Below are positions 37,313 to 45,862 of a DNA stretch of 64,000 bases, piece after piece. This DNA is from Algoriphagus sp. AK58 (GTDB lineage Bacteria > Bacteroidota > Bacteroidia > Cytophagales > Cyclobacteriaceae). The position numbers and the translations under genes are program-made. The notes beneath the pieces were generated by a model. The model ran no database searches. It saw nothing but the letters and a program-made list of their open reading frames with translations, and was not told where the DNA came from. How positions within the stretch are numbered: the first letter of the stretch is position 1; every line of letters starts with the position of its first letter. The DNA lies in contig NZ_QEIG01000017.1 of NCBI RefSeq assembly GCF_014324365.1, positions 1-64,000 of the forward strand, written 5' to 3'.

Positions 37313-38200
37313 ATGCCAAAACTCGCCGCCTTTCCCAAGGCCTTTATGCAGCAGCTCTGCAAGGATGGGAGTATGAAAATCGCCGATTGGGTGAAATTAG
37401 CCGCCCCGCTTCAGATCGATGGACTGGAGTGGTATGCCGGATTTTTGGAGATGGCCGATGAAAAAAACTGGCCCAAATTCCGGAGAATGGTCGAAAATGA
37501 AGGCATGGTCATACCCATGATGTGCTGCTCTCCGGATTTTACTCATCGGGACAAAGCTTTCCGGGAAAATGAAATCCAAAAGCAAAAGCGCTGGATCGAA
37601 ATGACCGATGCCTTGGGAGGGAAATACTGCCGGGTTCTTTCCGGTCAATACCGACCTGAGCTTTCTGTGGAAGAGGGAATTCAACTCGCCAAAGACTGCA
37701 TCGAAGCCTGTCTCCCTTATGCCCAAAGTCTGGGAATTACCCTGATCATCGAAAATCATTACAAGGATGATTTTTGGGAATATCCCGAATTTGCGCAGAA
37801 GCGGGCTATCTTCACCAAGCTGGTCAATTCCATCCACCATCCCAACTTTGGGGTGAATTACGACCCGAGCAATACCTTTTTGGCAGGGGAAGATCCGTTG
37901 GACTTATTGTATGACGTGTCTGAGCGGGTGGTGACCATGCATGCGAGCGACCGGTTTTTAAAGTACGGGACGATCGAGGATCTTCGAAAAGTAGAGGGGG
38001 GAGCCATGGGGTATGCGAAAATGCTCAGTCACGGCGAAATCGGCAAAGGGATGAATGACTATGATGCGATCTTTACCGAACTAAAGCGGGTCGGCTTTGA
38101 CAACTGGATCAGCATCGAAGACGGGGTGGATGGCATGGATCAGCTGGAGCGCAGTGTGGCGTTTTTGAAGAAGAAGATTGCGCAATATTGGCATAAATGA
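37313..38200 (+). CDS. Sugar phosphate isomerase/epimerase (xylose-isomerase-like TIM barrel)
   Basis: A 295-residue AP-endonuclease-2/IolE-type TIM barrel. Probable metal ligands are the Glu of LIIENHYKDD, the Asp of VNYDPSNTFLAG, the His of TMHASDRF and the Glu of WISIEDGVDG, in the usual order. The family includes isomerases, epimerases and dehydratases of keto sugars. Three bases separate it from the SDR gene, so both are translated together. Exact reaction unknown. Confidence 0.87.
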   Translation: MPKLAAFPKAFMQQLCKDGSMKIADWVKLAAPLQIDGLEWYAGFLEMADEKNWPKFRRMVENEGMVIPMMCCSPDFTHRDKAFRENEIQKQKRWIEMTDALGGKYCRVLSGQYRPELSVEEGIQLAKDCIEACLPYAQSLGITLIIENHYKDDFWEYPEFAQKRAIFTKLVNSIHHPNFGVNYDPSNTFLAGEDPLDLLYDVSERVVTMHASDRFLKYGTIEDLRKVEGGAMGYAKMLSHGEIGKGMNDYDAIFTELKRVGFDNWISIEDGVDGMDQLERSVAFLKKKIAQYWHK

Positions 38201-38349
38201 TTTACGAGTTACGATGCTTCGACTTAGCTCAGCACAAGTTTACGATTTACGACATCTTTTCTTCAAGTTGACCTTGTTTTAAGGTGGAATCATTAGTGTT
38301 CTATTAATTTTCAAATCTTTCAATTTTCCAATATTTCAATCCAACCTAC

Positions 38350-39228
38350 ATGAAAAGTATCCAAATGAAATCTATCCCGAGCCAGTGCTTTTTGGGCGAA
38401 GGCCCGCTGTGGATCGCCAAGCGGGGCTGTTTCTTCTGGGTGGATATCGAAAAGGGAAACCTACATCGCTATCATTTAGCGACCGAACAACTCGAAATCC
38501 GTCATTTTCCACATCGATTGGCCGTGGTCTTAGAGGGAAAGAATGGAAAGTTGATTTTGGGTTTGGACCGGAAGCTGGTTCGCTACGATTGGGAAACGCA
38601 GGAGATCGAAGAGCTCTGTGCGGTTGAGGCAGGCTTGACTTTGAATCGGTTCAATGACGGGAAAGTAGATCCTCAAGGCCGAATTTGGATTGGAACCATG
38701 AGCACGCTTTTTACCGAAGGTGCGGGTTCGTTGTATCGAATTGATTCAAGTTTGCAGCCTGAATGCCAATTGAAAGGTCTTACCATTTCCAACGGGATGG
38801 CTTGGACAGCGGATATGCAAATATTTTACTTTATAGACACGCCCACGAAGAAAATCCAAGAATTTACCTTTGATCCCATGTCTGGCGCCATTGAGTTTCG
38901 ACGAATTGCGGTGGAGATTCCGGAGGGATTGGGCTTCCCGGATGGGATGTGTATCGATCGGGATGGGATGCTATGGGTGGCGCATTATGCGGGTTCGGGT
39001 GTGTATTGCTGGAATCCGAATACTGGCCAACTTTTAGATAAAATCGAACTGCCGGTTCCTCACGTCACATCCTGTTGTTTTGGAGGGGAAAATTTGGATC
39101 TGATGCTGATTACCACAGCGCAGGAAAATCTGACAGCTGATGATTTGGAAAAGTACCCGCAGAGCGGGGATGTATTTTTGGTAAACGTAGAGGTCGGGGG
39201 ATTTGAGTCGAATCCGGCGATGATTTAA
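38350..39228 (+). CDS. SMP-30/gluconolactonase family protein
   Basis: A 292-residue six-bladed beta-propeller lactonase without a signal peptide. Seen: GEGPLW with the metal Glu, NRFNDGKVDPQGRIWIGTM, NGMAW and FPDGMCIDRDGMLWVAHYAG, which carry the Asn and Asp metal ligands and the catalytic Asp of SMP-30. It would hydrolyse a sugar lactone produced by one of the dehydrogenases. The upstream gap of 149 bases has repeat-like sequence, so it may have its own promoter. ATG 38350 was taken; a second in-frame ATG lies 8 codons in. Confidence 0.9.
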   Translation: MKSIQMKSIPSQCFLGEGPLWIAKRGCFFWVDIEKGNLHRYHLATEQLEIRHFPHRLAVVLEGKNGKLILGLDRKLVRYDWETQEIEELCAVEAGLTLNRFNDGKVDPQGRIWIGTMSTLFTEGAGSLYRIDSSLQPECQLKGLTISNGMAWTADMQIFYFIDTPTKKIQEFTFDPMSGAIEFRRIAVEIPEGLGFPDGMCIDRDGMLWVAHYAGSGVYCWNPNTGQLLDKIELPVPHVTSCCFGGENLDLMLITTAQENLTADDLEKYPQSGDVFLVNVEVGGFESNPAMI

Positions 39229-39230
39229 TT

Positions 39231-39334
39231 TTTCCCACAGATTATCACAGAAAAAAGACACTGATGGGCACAGATTTCAATGAGATACTCTCTGTGCAAA
39301 TCTGTGATTTTAATCCGTGTGAATCTGTGGGAAA
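39231..39334. repeat. Intergenic palindromic repeat element
   Basis: The arms TTTCCCACAGATTATCACAG (39231-39250) and GTGAATCTGTGGGAAA (about 39319-39334) form an imperfect inverted repeat, with a second nested pair (CACAGATTT near 39270 and AAATCTGTG near 39299). Such CACAGATT palindromes are a recurrent non-coding repeat type in Bacteroidota. No coding capacity; it lies between the SMP-30 gene and the pheS terminator. Confidence 0.7.
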
Positions 39335-39364
39335 TAAAAAAAGGCCAATCTCTCGATCAGCCTT
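39335..39364 (-). terminator. Terminator of pheS
   Basis: On the minus strand AAGGCTGATC-GAGA-GATTGGCCTT forms a 10-bp stem (with two G-T pairs), then TTTTTTT. It lies 9 bases after the pheS stop. Confidence 0.7.
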
Positions 39365-39372
39365 CCCTTGTT

Positions 39373-40401
39373 CTATAACATCGGCCTAAACTGCCGAAGA
39401 AACCGCACGTCATTTTCGGTAAAGAGTCGCAAGTCACGGATCTGATACTTCAGCATCGCGATTCGCTCGATACCCATCCCGAAGGCAAAACCGGTGTATT
39501 TCTTGGAGTCAATTCCGCAATTTTCCAGCACATTCGGATCGACCATTCCCGATCCTCCGATTTCTACCCAACCGCTGTGCTTACACACGTTGCAGCCTTT
39601 ACCACCGCAGATTAGGCAGGAAATATCGATCTCCGCACTTGGTTCGGTGAAGGGGAAGAAAGAAGGCCGGAACCTCACCTTGGTCTCCTTGCCAAACATC
39701 TCCTTGGCGAAGTGGTAAAGCGTATTTTTCAAATCCGCGAAACCCACATTTTCGTCTACATAGAGTCCTTCGACTTGATGGAAGATGCAGTGTGCACGGG
39801 CCGATATCGCTTCGTTTCGGTAAACCCTTCCTGGAGAAAGGGTACGGATGGGCGGTTTTTGATTTTCCATCACGCGAACCTGCACGGAGGAAGTATGGGT
39901 CCGTAGCGCGATATCAGGATTCTTCTCAATGAAAAAGGTGTCCTGCATTTCGCGTGCAGGGTGATTCTCAGGAAAGTTTAGCGCGGTAAAGTTATGCCAA
40001 TCGTCCTCGATCTCCGGTCCTTCGGACAGGTTGAACCCGATGCGCTCAAAGATCTCGATGATCCGCTGACGGGTAGCCGTAAGCGGGTGAATGCCTCCCA
40101 ATGCCACATTGGATGGAGGAAGCGTCAGATCGATATCCGCTGATTTCGACTTTTTATTGGCTGCATTGACTTTTTCGATCAGTTCCTGGAATTTCTCCTC
40201 AGCCAATTGCTTCACGCCATTGACGAGCTGACCATAGGCACGCTTTTCTTCATTGGGGATTTGGCCCATGGCGGCAAAAAGTTCGCCCACGACACTTTTC
40301 TTGGAGATAAACTCCATTCGATAAGCTTCGAGTTGGTCGGGTGTATGGGCGTCAGCCGCGGCAATGGCAGCTTTGATGGCTTCGATTTTCTCCTGATACA
40401 T
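39373..40401 (-). CDS. pheS: Phenylalanine--tRNA ligase alpha subunit
   Basis: PheS is the catalytic subunit charging tRNA-Phe, acting with PheT, which is not in the window. The 342 residues are the normal length. Seen: N-terminal coiled region of about 90 residues, GGIHPLTATRQRIIEIFERIGF, motif 2 at VRFRPSFFPFTEPSAEID, the cysteine pattern CLICGGKGCNVC, and motif 3 near the end GFAFGMGIERIAMLKY. Monocistronic on the minus strand. Confidence 0.96.
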   Translation of the reverse strand: MYQEKIEAIKAAIAAADAHTPDQLEAYRMEFISKKSVVGELFAAMGQIPNEEKRAYGQLVNGVKQLAEEKFQELIEKVNAANKKSKSADIDLTLPPSNVALGGIHPLTATRQRIIEIFERIGFNLSEGPEIEDDWHNFTALNFPENHPAREMQDTFFIEKNPDIALRTHTSSVQVRVMENQKPPIRTLSPGRVYRNEAISARAHCIFHQVEGLYVDENVGFADLKNTLYHFAKEMFGKETKVRFRPSFFPFTEPSAEIDISCLICGGKGCNVCKHSGWVEIGGSGMVDPNVLENCGIDSKKYTGFAFGMGIERIAMLKYQIRDLRLFTENDVRFLRQFRPML

Positions 40402-40571
40402 GAGTTGCGAGTTTTTCCGGTCACAAAGCTACCATTTTTAGGCTTTTTTGAATAAAAGTCTCTGACGAACTCATCGATCCCAATTTTTTTGAAAAAATCT
40501 TAAAAGGCATAAATCCAGCCTTTCATTTCTCCTCGTAAGTGCTTCCAAATTCAACAAACACAATCAAAACC

Positions 40572-41132
40572 ATGAAAAATTTCTTTAAAATGACCTTAGC
40601 AGCCTTTGTATTCCTTTCTGGACAAGTGGCAATCGCTCAAATGGAAAAGACTGTAGAAGTCGGCGGTGCACCGATGTATCCTTCCAAAAACATTGTGGAA
40701 AATGCGGTGAACTCTGCAGACCATACCACCTTGGTAGCAGCCGTAAAAGCAGCTGGATTGGTAGAGACCTTACAGACCGCCGGACCTTTCACCGTGTTTG
40801 CTCCAGACAATGCAGCGTTTACTAAACTTCCTGCAGGAACAGTGGAAACACTTTTGAAGCCTGAAAATAAAGGCCAACTGACAGCGGTGTTGACTTACCA
40901 TGTAGTAGCGGGTAAAATGGGCTCCAAGGACATCGCCGACGCGATCAAAAAAGGAAATGGAAAAGCGGTCCTGACCACGGTACAAGGCGGAAAGCTGACT
41001 GCATGGATGAAGGGCAAAGATCTCTACATCACGGATGAAAACGGCGGTCAGTCCAAAGTAACCATCGCCGACGTATGGCAATCAAACGGGGTGATTCACT
41101 CCGTGGATACCGTGGTACTTCCTAAAATGTAA
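40572..41132 (+). CDS. Fasciclin domain exported protein
   Basis: A 186-residue protein from ATG 40572, which begins the signal MKNFFKMTLAAFVFLSGQVAIAQ. One fasciclin (FAS1) domain: SADHTTLVAAVKAAGLVETL, TVFAPDNAAFTKLPAGTVETLL (H1 box), LTYHVVAGKM and IHSVDTVVLPKM (H2 box). FAS1 domains mediate adhesion at the cell surface or in the matrix. It is a single-gene unit with a strong bidirectional terminator after it. Confidence 0.93.
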   Translation: MKNFFKMTLAAFVFLSGQVAIAQMEKTVEVGGAPMYPSKNIVENAVNSADHTTLVAAVKAAGLVETLQTAGPFTVFAPDNAAFTKLPAGTVETLLKPENKGQLTAVLTYHVVAGKMGSKDIADAIKKGNGKAVLTTVQGGKLTAWMKGKDLYITDENGGQSKVTIADVWQSNGVIHSVDTVVLPKM

Positions 41133-41154
41133 ACCAAACAGTCCAGAGTAAACT

Positions 41155-41191
41155 AAAAAGCCGCTTGAAAATTACTTTCAAGCGGCTTTTT
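41155..41191. terminator. Strong bidirectional terminator
   Basis: A perfect 16-bp inverted repeat (AAAAAGCCGCTTGAAA / TTTCAAGCGGCTTTTT) with a 5-base loop, between the convergent fasciclin and beta-propeller genes. Confidence 0.88.
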
Positions 41192-42270
41192 CATTTTTTA
41201 AGAAGTTCTTTGGGGATATCGAAAACTGCTATGCCTGGGTCTTCGTCGGTTGTGAGGCCATAAAACTGGCCTGTTTCTTCATTAAATACCATTTCAATAA
41301 TTGACCTATCCAATTTTAGATTCCATAGTGGATTTCCCTTGTGGTCAAAAACTAAAATATCTTCTGCTATTTTTCCGGTTTTATTTATCTCTGCTTGACT
41401 ATATCCTCCATAAAGAGCAAAGATATATTTAGAGGTAATTGCAATATCCCGATATCGATAGGTCGATTCTGGCCTAAAAAAAACTGAAGGTCCGTTAGTT
41501 TGGTGAAGATCAAAAAGAGGAAGGTCTTTGTATGGGCCCTCAATAGTGATAAATTCTTTCTTTTGGTAGTCAAAAATTTTAAGAATGTCACGATAAAGTG
41601 TAGCTAAGGCAAAAAGTCCTATTTCCGGGTTTCCTTTAAACCAACCAGTACTCAATTCACCGATTTCTTTATTGCCAAGATCTGGACGTTCAGGAAAGCT
41701 TTCCCATGTTCCAAATGAGCCCAACAGCTTTCCTTCTTGATCAAATTCTTGAATTACAGCAAGACCATCCCATGGACTTGCCAAAAAACCACCATTTTTA
41801 GTTTTTTCTATAAAACGGATCATAGACATATCCTCTGAAAGCCTCCATTCATCGGTTCCCAAAAGAGAGCTGTCCACTTTGGAGAATTTCACCAATTTTC
41901 TGCCATTCATATTGTATACCCAGAATTCACTTAGGTCGTCCAAAGAAAGGATACCAGATGCATCTGTGATTTCCAGAGGTCCTTTACCATACTTTCCTTT
42001 AGACATTTGGTAGCTCATATCATTTGTATCGACCAAATGCATCCTTGGAAACTCTTCTGGTACCCGCCATGCTTCTCCGATGATCAAAAAATTATCACTA
42101 AAACCTATAGAAGCGGGATTAATAATTTCATCAAAATAGTGCTTTTCAGAATTGATCTTTATTACTTCAAAATCATCCCAAGTAATCGTAAGATTTTTCT
42201 TCTCTTCAATTGAAGTTGTACAGGATAAAAAATACAAAAGAGGCAAAATCAGAACTATATATTTTTTCAT
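41191..42270 (-). CDS. 6-bladed beta-propeller lipoprotein
   Basis: A 359-residue lipoprotein with signal VLILPLLYFLSC (lipobox Cys17). The body has propeller-like repeats with no catalytic motif: SLDDLSEFWVYNMNGRKLVKF, IQEFDQEGKLLGSFGTWES, YIFALYGGYSQ, and ILVFDHKGNPLWNLKL. This pattern is that of the 6-bladed beta-propeller family common in Bacteroidota, of unknown role. It is AT-richer than its neighbours. A weak terminator of the TonB gene lies upstream. Confidence 0.75.
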   Translation of the reverse strand: MKKYIVLILPLLYFLSCTTSIEEKKNLTITWDDFEVIKINSEKHYFDEIINPASIGFSDNFLIIGEAWRVPEEFPRMHLVDTNDMSYQMSKGKYGKGPLEITDASGILSLDDLSEFWVYNMNGRKLVKFSKVDSSLLGTDEWRLSEDMSMIRFIEKTKNGGFLASPWDGLAVIQEFDQEGKLLGSFGTWESFPERPDLGNKEIGELSTGWFKGNPEIGLFALATLYRDILKIFDYQKKEFITIEGPYKDLPLFDLHQTNGPSVFFRPESTYRYRDIAITSKYIFALYGGYSQAEINKTGKIAEDILVFDHKGNPLWNLKLDRSIIEMVFNEETGQFYGLTTDEDPGIAVFDIPKELLKK

Positions 42271-42371
42271 AGTCTAAATCTAGAAATAAAGGTGTATTTA
42301 AAAATAAAGTCATTAAAACACCCAAAGCCATTTGATTTTATCCAAATATAGAATTCTATAAAAAGATAAAC

Positions 42372-42394
42372 CCCTACTATACTTGAATAGCAGG
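42372..42394 (-). terminator. Possible terminator of the TonB-dependent receptor gene
   Basis: On the minus strand CCCTGCTAT / ATAGTAGGG with a 5-base loop, followed by only a short T stretch, 37 bases after the stop at 42432. Confidence 0.45.
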
Positions 42395-42431
42395 GCTTTT
42401 TCAGCTTTCTGACTTTATCTTTCAGACTTTG

Positions 42432-45332
42432 TTACCAAGTTCTTCCTCCTCCTCCAGGAGGTCTTCCCATCATCCAAGGTTGTTGAGGCTGGGCAGCAGG
42501 TTGCTTAAAGTTGCCAATGATGTAGGTAAAGGTTACCATGCCATACCTTGTGAGTACATTGGTAAACACATCGGTCACGGAAACATCAGAAATGGTTCGG
42601 CTGATGCTGTTGTTTTGATTGAGTACGTCAAACACCACCGCCTTCAACTCAGCCTTGTTGTTTTTCGCAAACCGAAATCCACCCTCCAAATTCCAAAGCC
42701 AGAAATTTTGATTGAATCCTTCAGAAAGGCCAGTGTATAGGGTATGAGCAAAATTATTACCCATGAAGAACTTCCCGTTGGTGGAGGAGAAGTACAATCG
42801 GATATTGGATTCTTGCTGATAAAAGTTGTTGTTCAGATTTTGCTGGAGAGAAGAGTTTACGATATTATATGAACCGGTGGTATTGATGGAGAAGTCAACA
42901 TTTTGGCTAATGTTGGAGCTGAAAGTCAATCCTTGGCTAAGCGTTAGGTTGTCGTTCAGGTTTTTTTCTCCATTGATCAAGCCGGGAATTCTGTTGAAGC
43001 TAACCCTTGAGTTGGTATTAAACTGGGTCTTGATCTTTTTGATCGGAGCCCCATAGGTTAAGAAAAAGCTTGTTCTAAAGTTTCCACTGAGATTGACCGG
43101 CTGACTAATCTGGCCACCGGATCTGAGTAGAATCTCGTTGTTGATCAGTGTATCCCTTGTAGTCAAAAAGGTACTGTTTCCGATGTAATCATTAGTTCCG
43201 CTGTAATTCAAGAACATGAACAAGGTTCTGGATTTCTCCAGGTTGACCTTGCTGATGTTGGCGAAGATGTTGTGGTTGTAGCTTTGGCCCAACTCCGGAT
43301 TTCCCACTCTTAGATTCAAAGGGTTTTGGTTGTTTACCACATTTTGGAGCTCAGCCACGGATGGTTCGTTGGTGTCGGTACGGTATCTGAATCTCCAGCT
43401 AAATCCTGTTTCCCTGTTTCTGTAATTCACATTGGCGCTGGGAAGAAGATTGTTGAAGCTTCTGTTGAAAGTTCCCACTTCCGGGAAGAAGGACTGATTA
43501 TCCAATCTTGCATTTTGGTAATCCAAGTTTAGGTTGACACTCCATGCCTGATTGTTGTAAGCATATCCGGAGCGAAGTCTTTGAGTGATGAATTTGTTGT
43601 TGAATTCATTACTTAAAGCAGTATCCAGCACAGGTCTTCTCTCATCATCCAGGATATAAGTTTTCTGGTCGGCATTGGTTTTATTATTGCCAATTTGGTA
43701 GCCAAATGTCCCAATGGAGTTTTTACCCAACTGCTCCGTAAAGGTCATATTGACTCGATAATTGAAGCCATCATTCAATGCGTCAGTCTCCTGCAGCGTG
43801 GTGTCAATTACAAATCTCCTAAAATCCCTACTGGCTGCCAAGAGGTCAGAAACCTGGTCCCGGTTGCTCCAGGCAGTAAAGATTTCTGTGGAAAGTGTCC
43901 TTCCCTTTTTATTGAATTTATATCGATAGGTGAGGTTATTGGAAATGTTGAATGCCTTGGTCTCTGCATTGGAGATAGATCTCAGGGCAGAAAGAGAGTC
44001 ACCTGCATTGGTCAATGTCAATGCATCCCTGTCGCTGAACGTATTATTGTTTTGGAATGACAAGCTTGGGGTCAGAATGATCGAGTTTTTCTCATTCAAA
44101 TCCGCCTCGATTCTGGCATTGGCTCTATGGTTATTGTTTTCAACAGTATTGATCAGGTTTTCCTGGTAATACTGGATCAAATTTTCATTAACCACCGTTT
44201 CTCTGTTGGTAATTTGTCGCAAGGAATTGGTGGTGTTGTTGAAGAAATAGGAGCCTGTAAAATTGACTTTTTTACCCCATTTGTCAGAGTAGTTCAATCC
44301 CAGAGCATTGGTCGTCACGATTCCGCCTTGGTTACCGACAAAGAAATTGTTGTTTCCTCCACCGCCCCATTGGCCACCTCCTCCAGGTCTTCCTCCTGCA
44401 CCCATCATTCCACCACGCATGCCACCTCCTCCGGAAGCATTGGCCGTCACTCCGGCAAGGTCTTGACTTGAAAAGTTTTGCTGGTTGATGTTATTGAAAA
44501 GGCCTAGTACAGAAAATCGTTGGTCCCCCTTAAACATGTTTAGGCTACCTCCTGCAGCATATCGGTCATCCGTGCCATATCCTCCATAAGCTCGGCCAAA
44601 TGAACCGTTTTTGCGGTCTTCTCTCAGAATGATGTTGATGGTTTTGGTGTAGTTGCCATCATCAAATCCGGTCAGTCTACTTTGGTCGGATCTTTGGTCA
44701 AGGACTTCTACCCGATCGATCGCATCTGCCGGAAGGTTTCTTAACGCGATATTTGGATCGTTTCCAAAAAACTCCCTGCCATCTACCAGAATCCGCTGGA
44801 CATTTTCTCCTTGGGCTTGTATTTGTCCTCCTTGCATCGTGATCCCAGGCATTTTTCGGATTAGATCCTCTGCCTGTGCGTTTGTTTGGGTCTTGAATGC
44901 ATTAGCATTGAAGGAAGTGGTATCTCCTTTTTGCTCACCAACCACGTTTTGACCTTGGATAACCACCTCACCGAGTACTTTGGTGTCTTCCAAAAGAATC
45001 AGGTCTCCCAGGGTCACGGGTTCTCGCATGCTGTGGATTCGGGATATGGTTTTATATCCCAAAAAGGTAATTTCCAGTTTTACTTGAGGGATATCAGGAC
45101 GGGAGATTTCAAATGTACCATCTGCTCCGGTCACCGTGCCTCTAAGCAAAGAGTCAGTTACGGTCTTTACCAATACGTTGGCACCGATCATGGGAGTATT
45201 AGTCACTCCATCGATGACTTTGCCGGTAAATTTCCGCTCTTCTTGTGCTTGACCGGCAGGTCTTTGGCCGAAAGCTGAAAAGGTCAGCAAAAGGCTAAAA
45301 ATCAGGATACTAAGGGTGTAATGTTTTTTCAT
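42432..45332 (-). CDS. TonB-dependent receptor-like outer-membrane protein with carboxypeptidase regulatory domain
   Basis: A 966-residue protein with a signal peptide (SILIFSLLLTFSAFG). An N-terminal carboxypeptidase-like domain (FTGKVIDGVTNTPMIGANV, ADGTFEISRPD) is followed by a plug domain (AEDLIRKMPGITMQGG, RILVDGREFFGNDPN, IDRVEVLDQRSDQS) and then the outer-membrane barrel. A glycine/methionine-rich stretch occurs near residues 300-330 and the C-terminus is GRPPGGGGRTW, not the classical terminal Phe. No SusD-like lipoprotein lies beside it, so it is not a typical glycan SusCD pair. The substrate is unknown. Confidence 0.9.
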   Translation of the reverse strand: MKKHYTLSILIFSLLLTFSAFGQRPAGQAQEERKFTGKVIDGVTNTPMIGANVLVKTVTDSLLRGTVTGADGTFEISRPDIPQVKLEITFLGYKTISRIHSMREPVTLGDLILLEDTKVLGEVVIQGQNVVGEQKGDTTSFNANAFKTQTNAQAEDLIRKMPGITMQGGQIQAQGENVQRILVDGREFFGNDPNIALRNLPADAIDRVEVLDQRSDQSRLTGFDDGNYTKTINIILREDRKNGSFGRAYGGYGTDDRYAAGGSLNMFKGDQRFSVLGLFNNINQQNFSSQDLAGVTANASGGGGMRGGMMGAGGRPGGGGQWGGGGNNNFFVGNQGGIVTTNALGLNYSDKWGKKVNFTGSYFFNNTTNSLRQITNRETVVNENLIQYYQENLINTVENNNHRANARIEADLNEKNSIILTPSLSFQNNNTFSDRDALTLTNAGDSLSALRSISNAETKAFNISNNLTYRYKFNKKGRTLSTEIFTAWSNRDQVSDLLAASRDFRRFVIDTTLQETDALNDGFNYRVNMTFTEQLGKNSIGTFGYQIGNNKTNADQKTYILDDERRPVLDTALSNEFNNKFITQRLRSGYAYNNQAWSVNLNLDYQNARLDNQSFFPEVGTFNRSFNNLLPSANVNYRNRETGFSWRFRYRTDTNEPSVAELQNVVNNQNPLNLRVGNPELGQSYNHNIFANISKVNLEKSRTLFMFLNYSGTNDYIGNSTFLTTRDTLINNEILLRSGGQISQPVNLSGNFRTSFFLTYGAPIKKIKTQFNTNSRVSFNRIPGLINGEKNLNDNLTLSQGLTFSSNISQNVDFSINTTGSYNIVNSSLQQNLNNNFYQQESNIRLYFSSTNGKFFMGNNFAHTLYTGLSEGFNQNFWLWNLEGGFRFAKNNKAELKAVVFDVLNQNNSISRTISDVSVTDVFTNVLTRYGMVTFTYIIGNFKQPAAQPQQPWMMGRPPGGGGRTW

Positions 45333-45459
45333 AACAGGACAAAGTTCAAATTCTTTGACTGATCATGAAAGAAAAAGGTTTAACCCGATCCTGGGTAAAA
45401 ATTAGAATGGGAAATTCTCAGGATAAATGGTGAAAATTCCTTTTGAGAATAAGCTTTGC

Positions 45460-45795
45460 TCAAAGCTGAGCCATTATCTCCGGATAGGAAATGCCAAAAT
45501 GACTATTGTCATATACTGCTATCCCATTTTTGACAATCAAGACTTGGGGAGATTCATGGGGTACTCCAAATTCTTCCTCAATTTGATCTGAGAGTGATCG
45601 GTAAGCGATGAGATCAAGGTAATAGGGGGTAATTTTCTCCTCGTCTCCGTTTTTCCAGTTGCGTAAAAGCCGGTCTAAGGACATGCTGCTGATGGAGCAC
45701 CGGGTGGAGTGTTTGAAAATCAACACGGGCTTCTCCATACTCAGAGACCTGATTTCTTCCAGTTGATTCGAATGGGTAAGCTTATTCCAGTTCAT
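45460..45795 (-). CDS. ytxJ: Bacillithiol-system redox protein YtxJ
   Basis: A 111-residue thioredoxin-fold protein of the YtxJ type. Seen: PVLIFKHSTRCSISSMSL with a single redox cysteine Cys33 (no CxxC), YYLDLIAYRSLSDQIEEEF and the cis-Pro region HESPQVLIVKNG. YtxJ proteins act as monothiol bacilliredoxins that remove bacillithiol from mixed disulfides. No other bacillithiol gene is in the window. Single gene on the minus strand. Confidence 0.88.
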   Translation of the reverse strand: MNWNKLTHSNQLEEIRSLSMEKPVLIFKHSTRCSISSMSLDRLLRNWKNGDEEKITPYYLDLIAYRSLSDQIEEEFGVPHESPQVLIVKNGIAVYDNSHFGISYPEIMAQL

Positions 45796-45808
45796 ATACT
45801 CTTTTCCT

Positions 45809-45816
45809 TACTTTTG
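45809..45816 (+). promoter_or_regulatory. -7 promoter box for the DUF4403 gene
   Basis: TACTTTTG matches TAnnTTTG and lies 46 bases before the start. Confidence 0.4.
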
Positions 45817-45862
45817 GGGCAATTCTTGCTAGGGCAAATAAGTTCCCTGTGAAAGTCGAATT

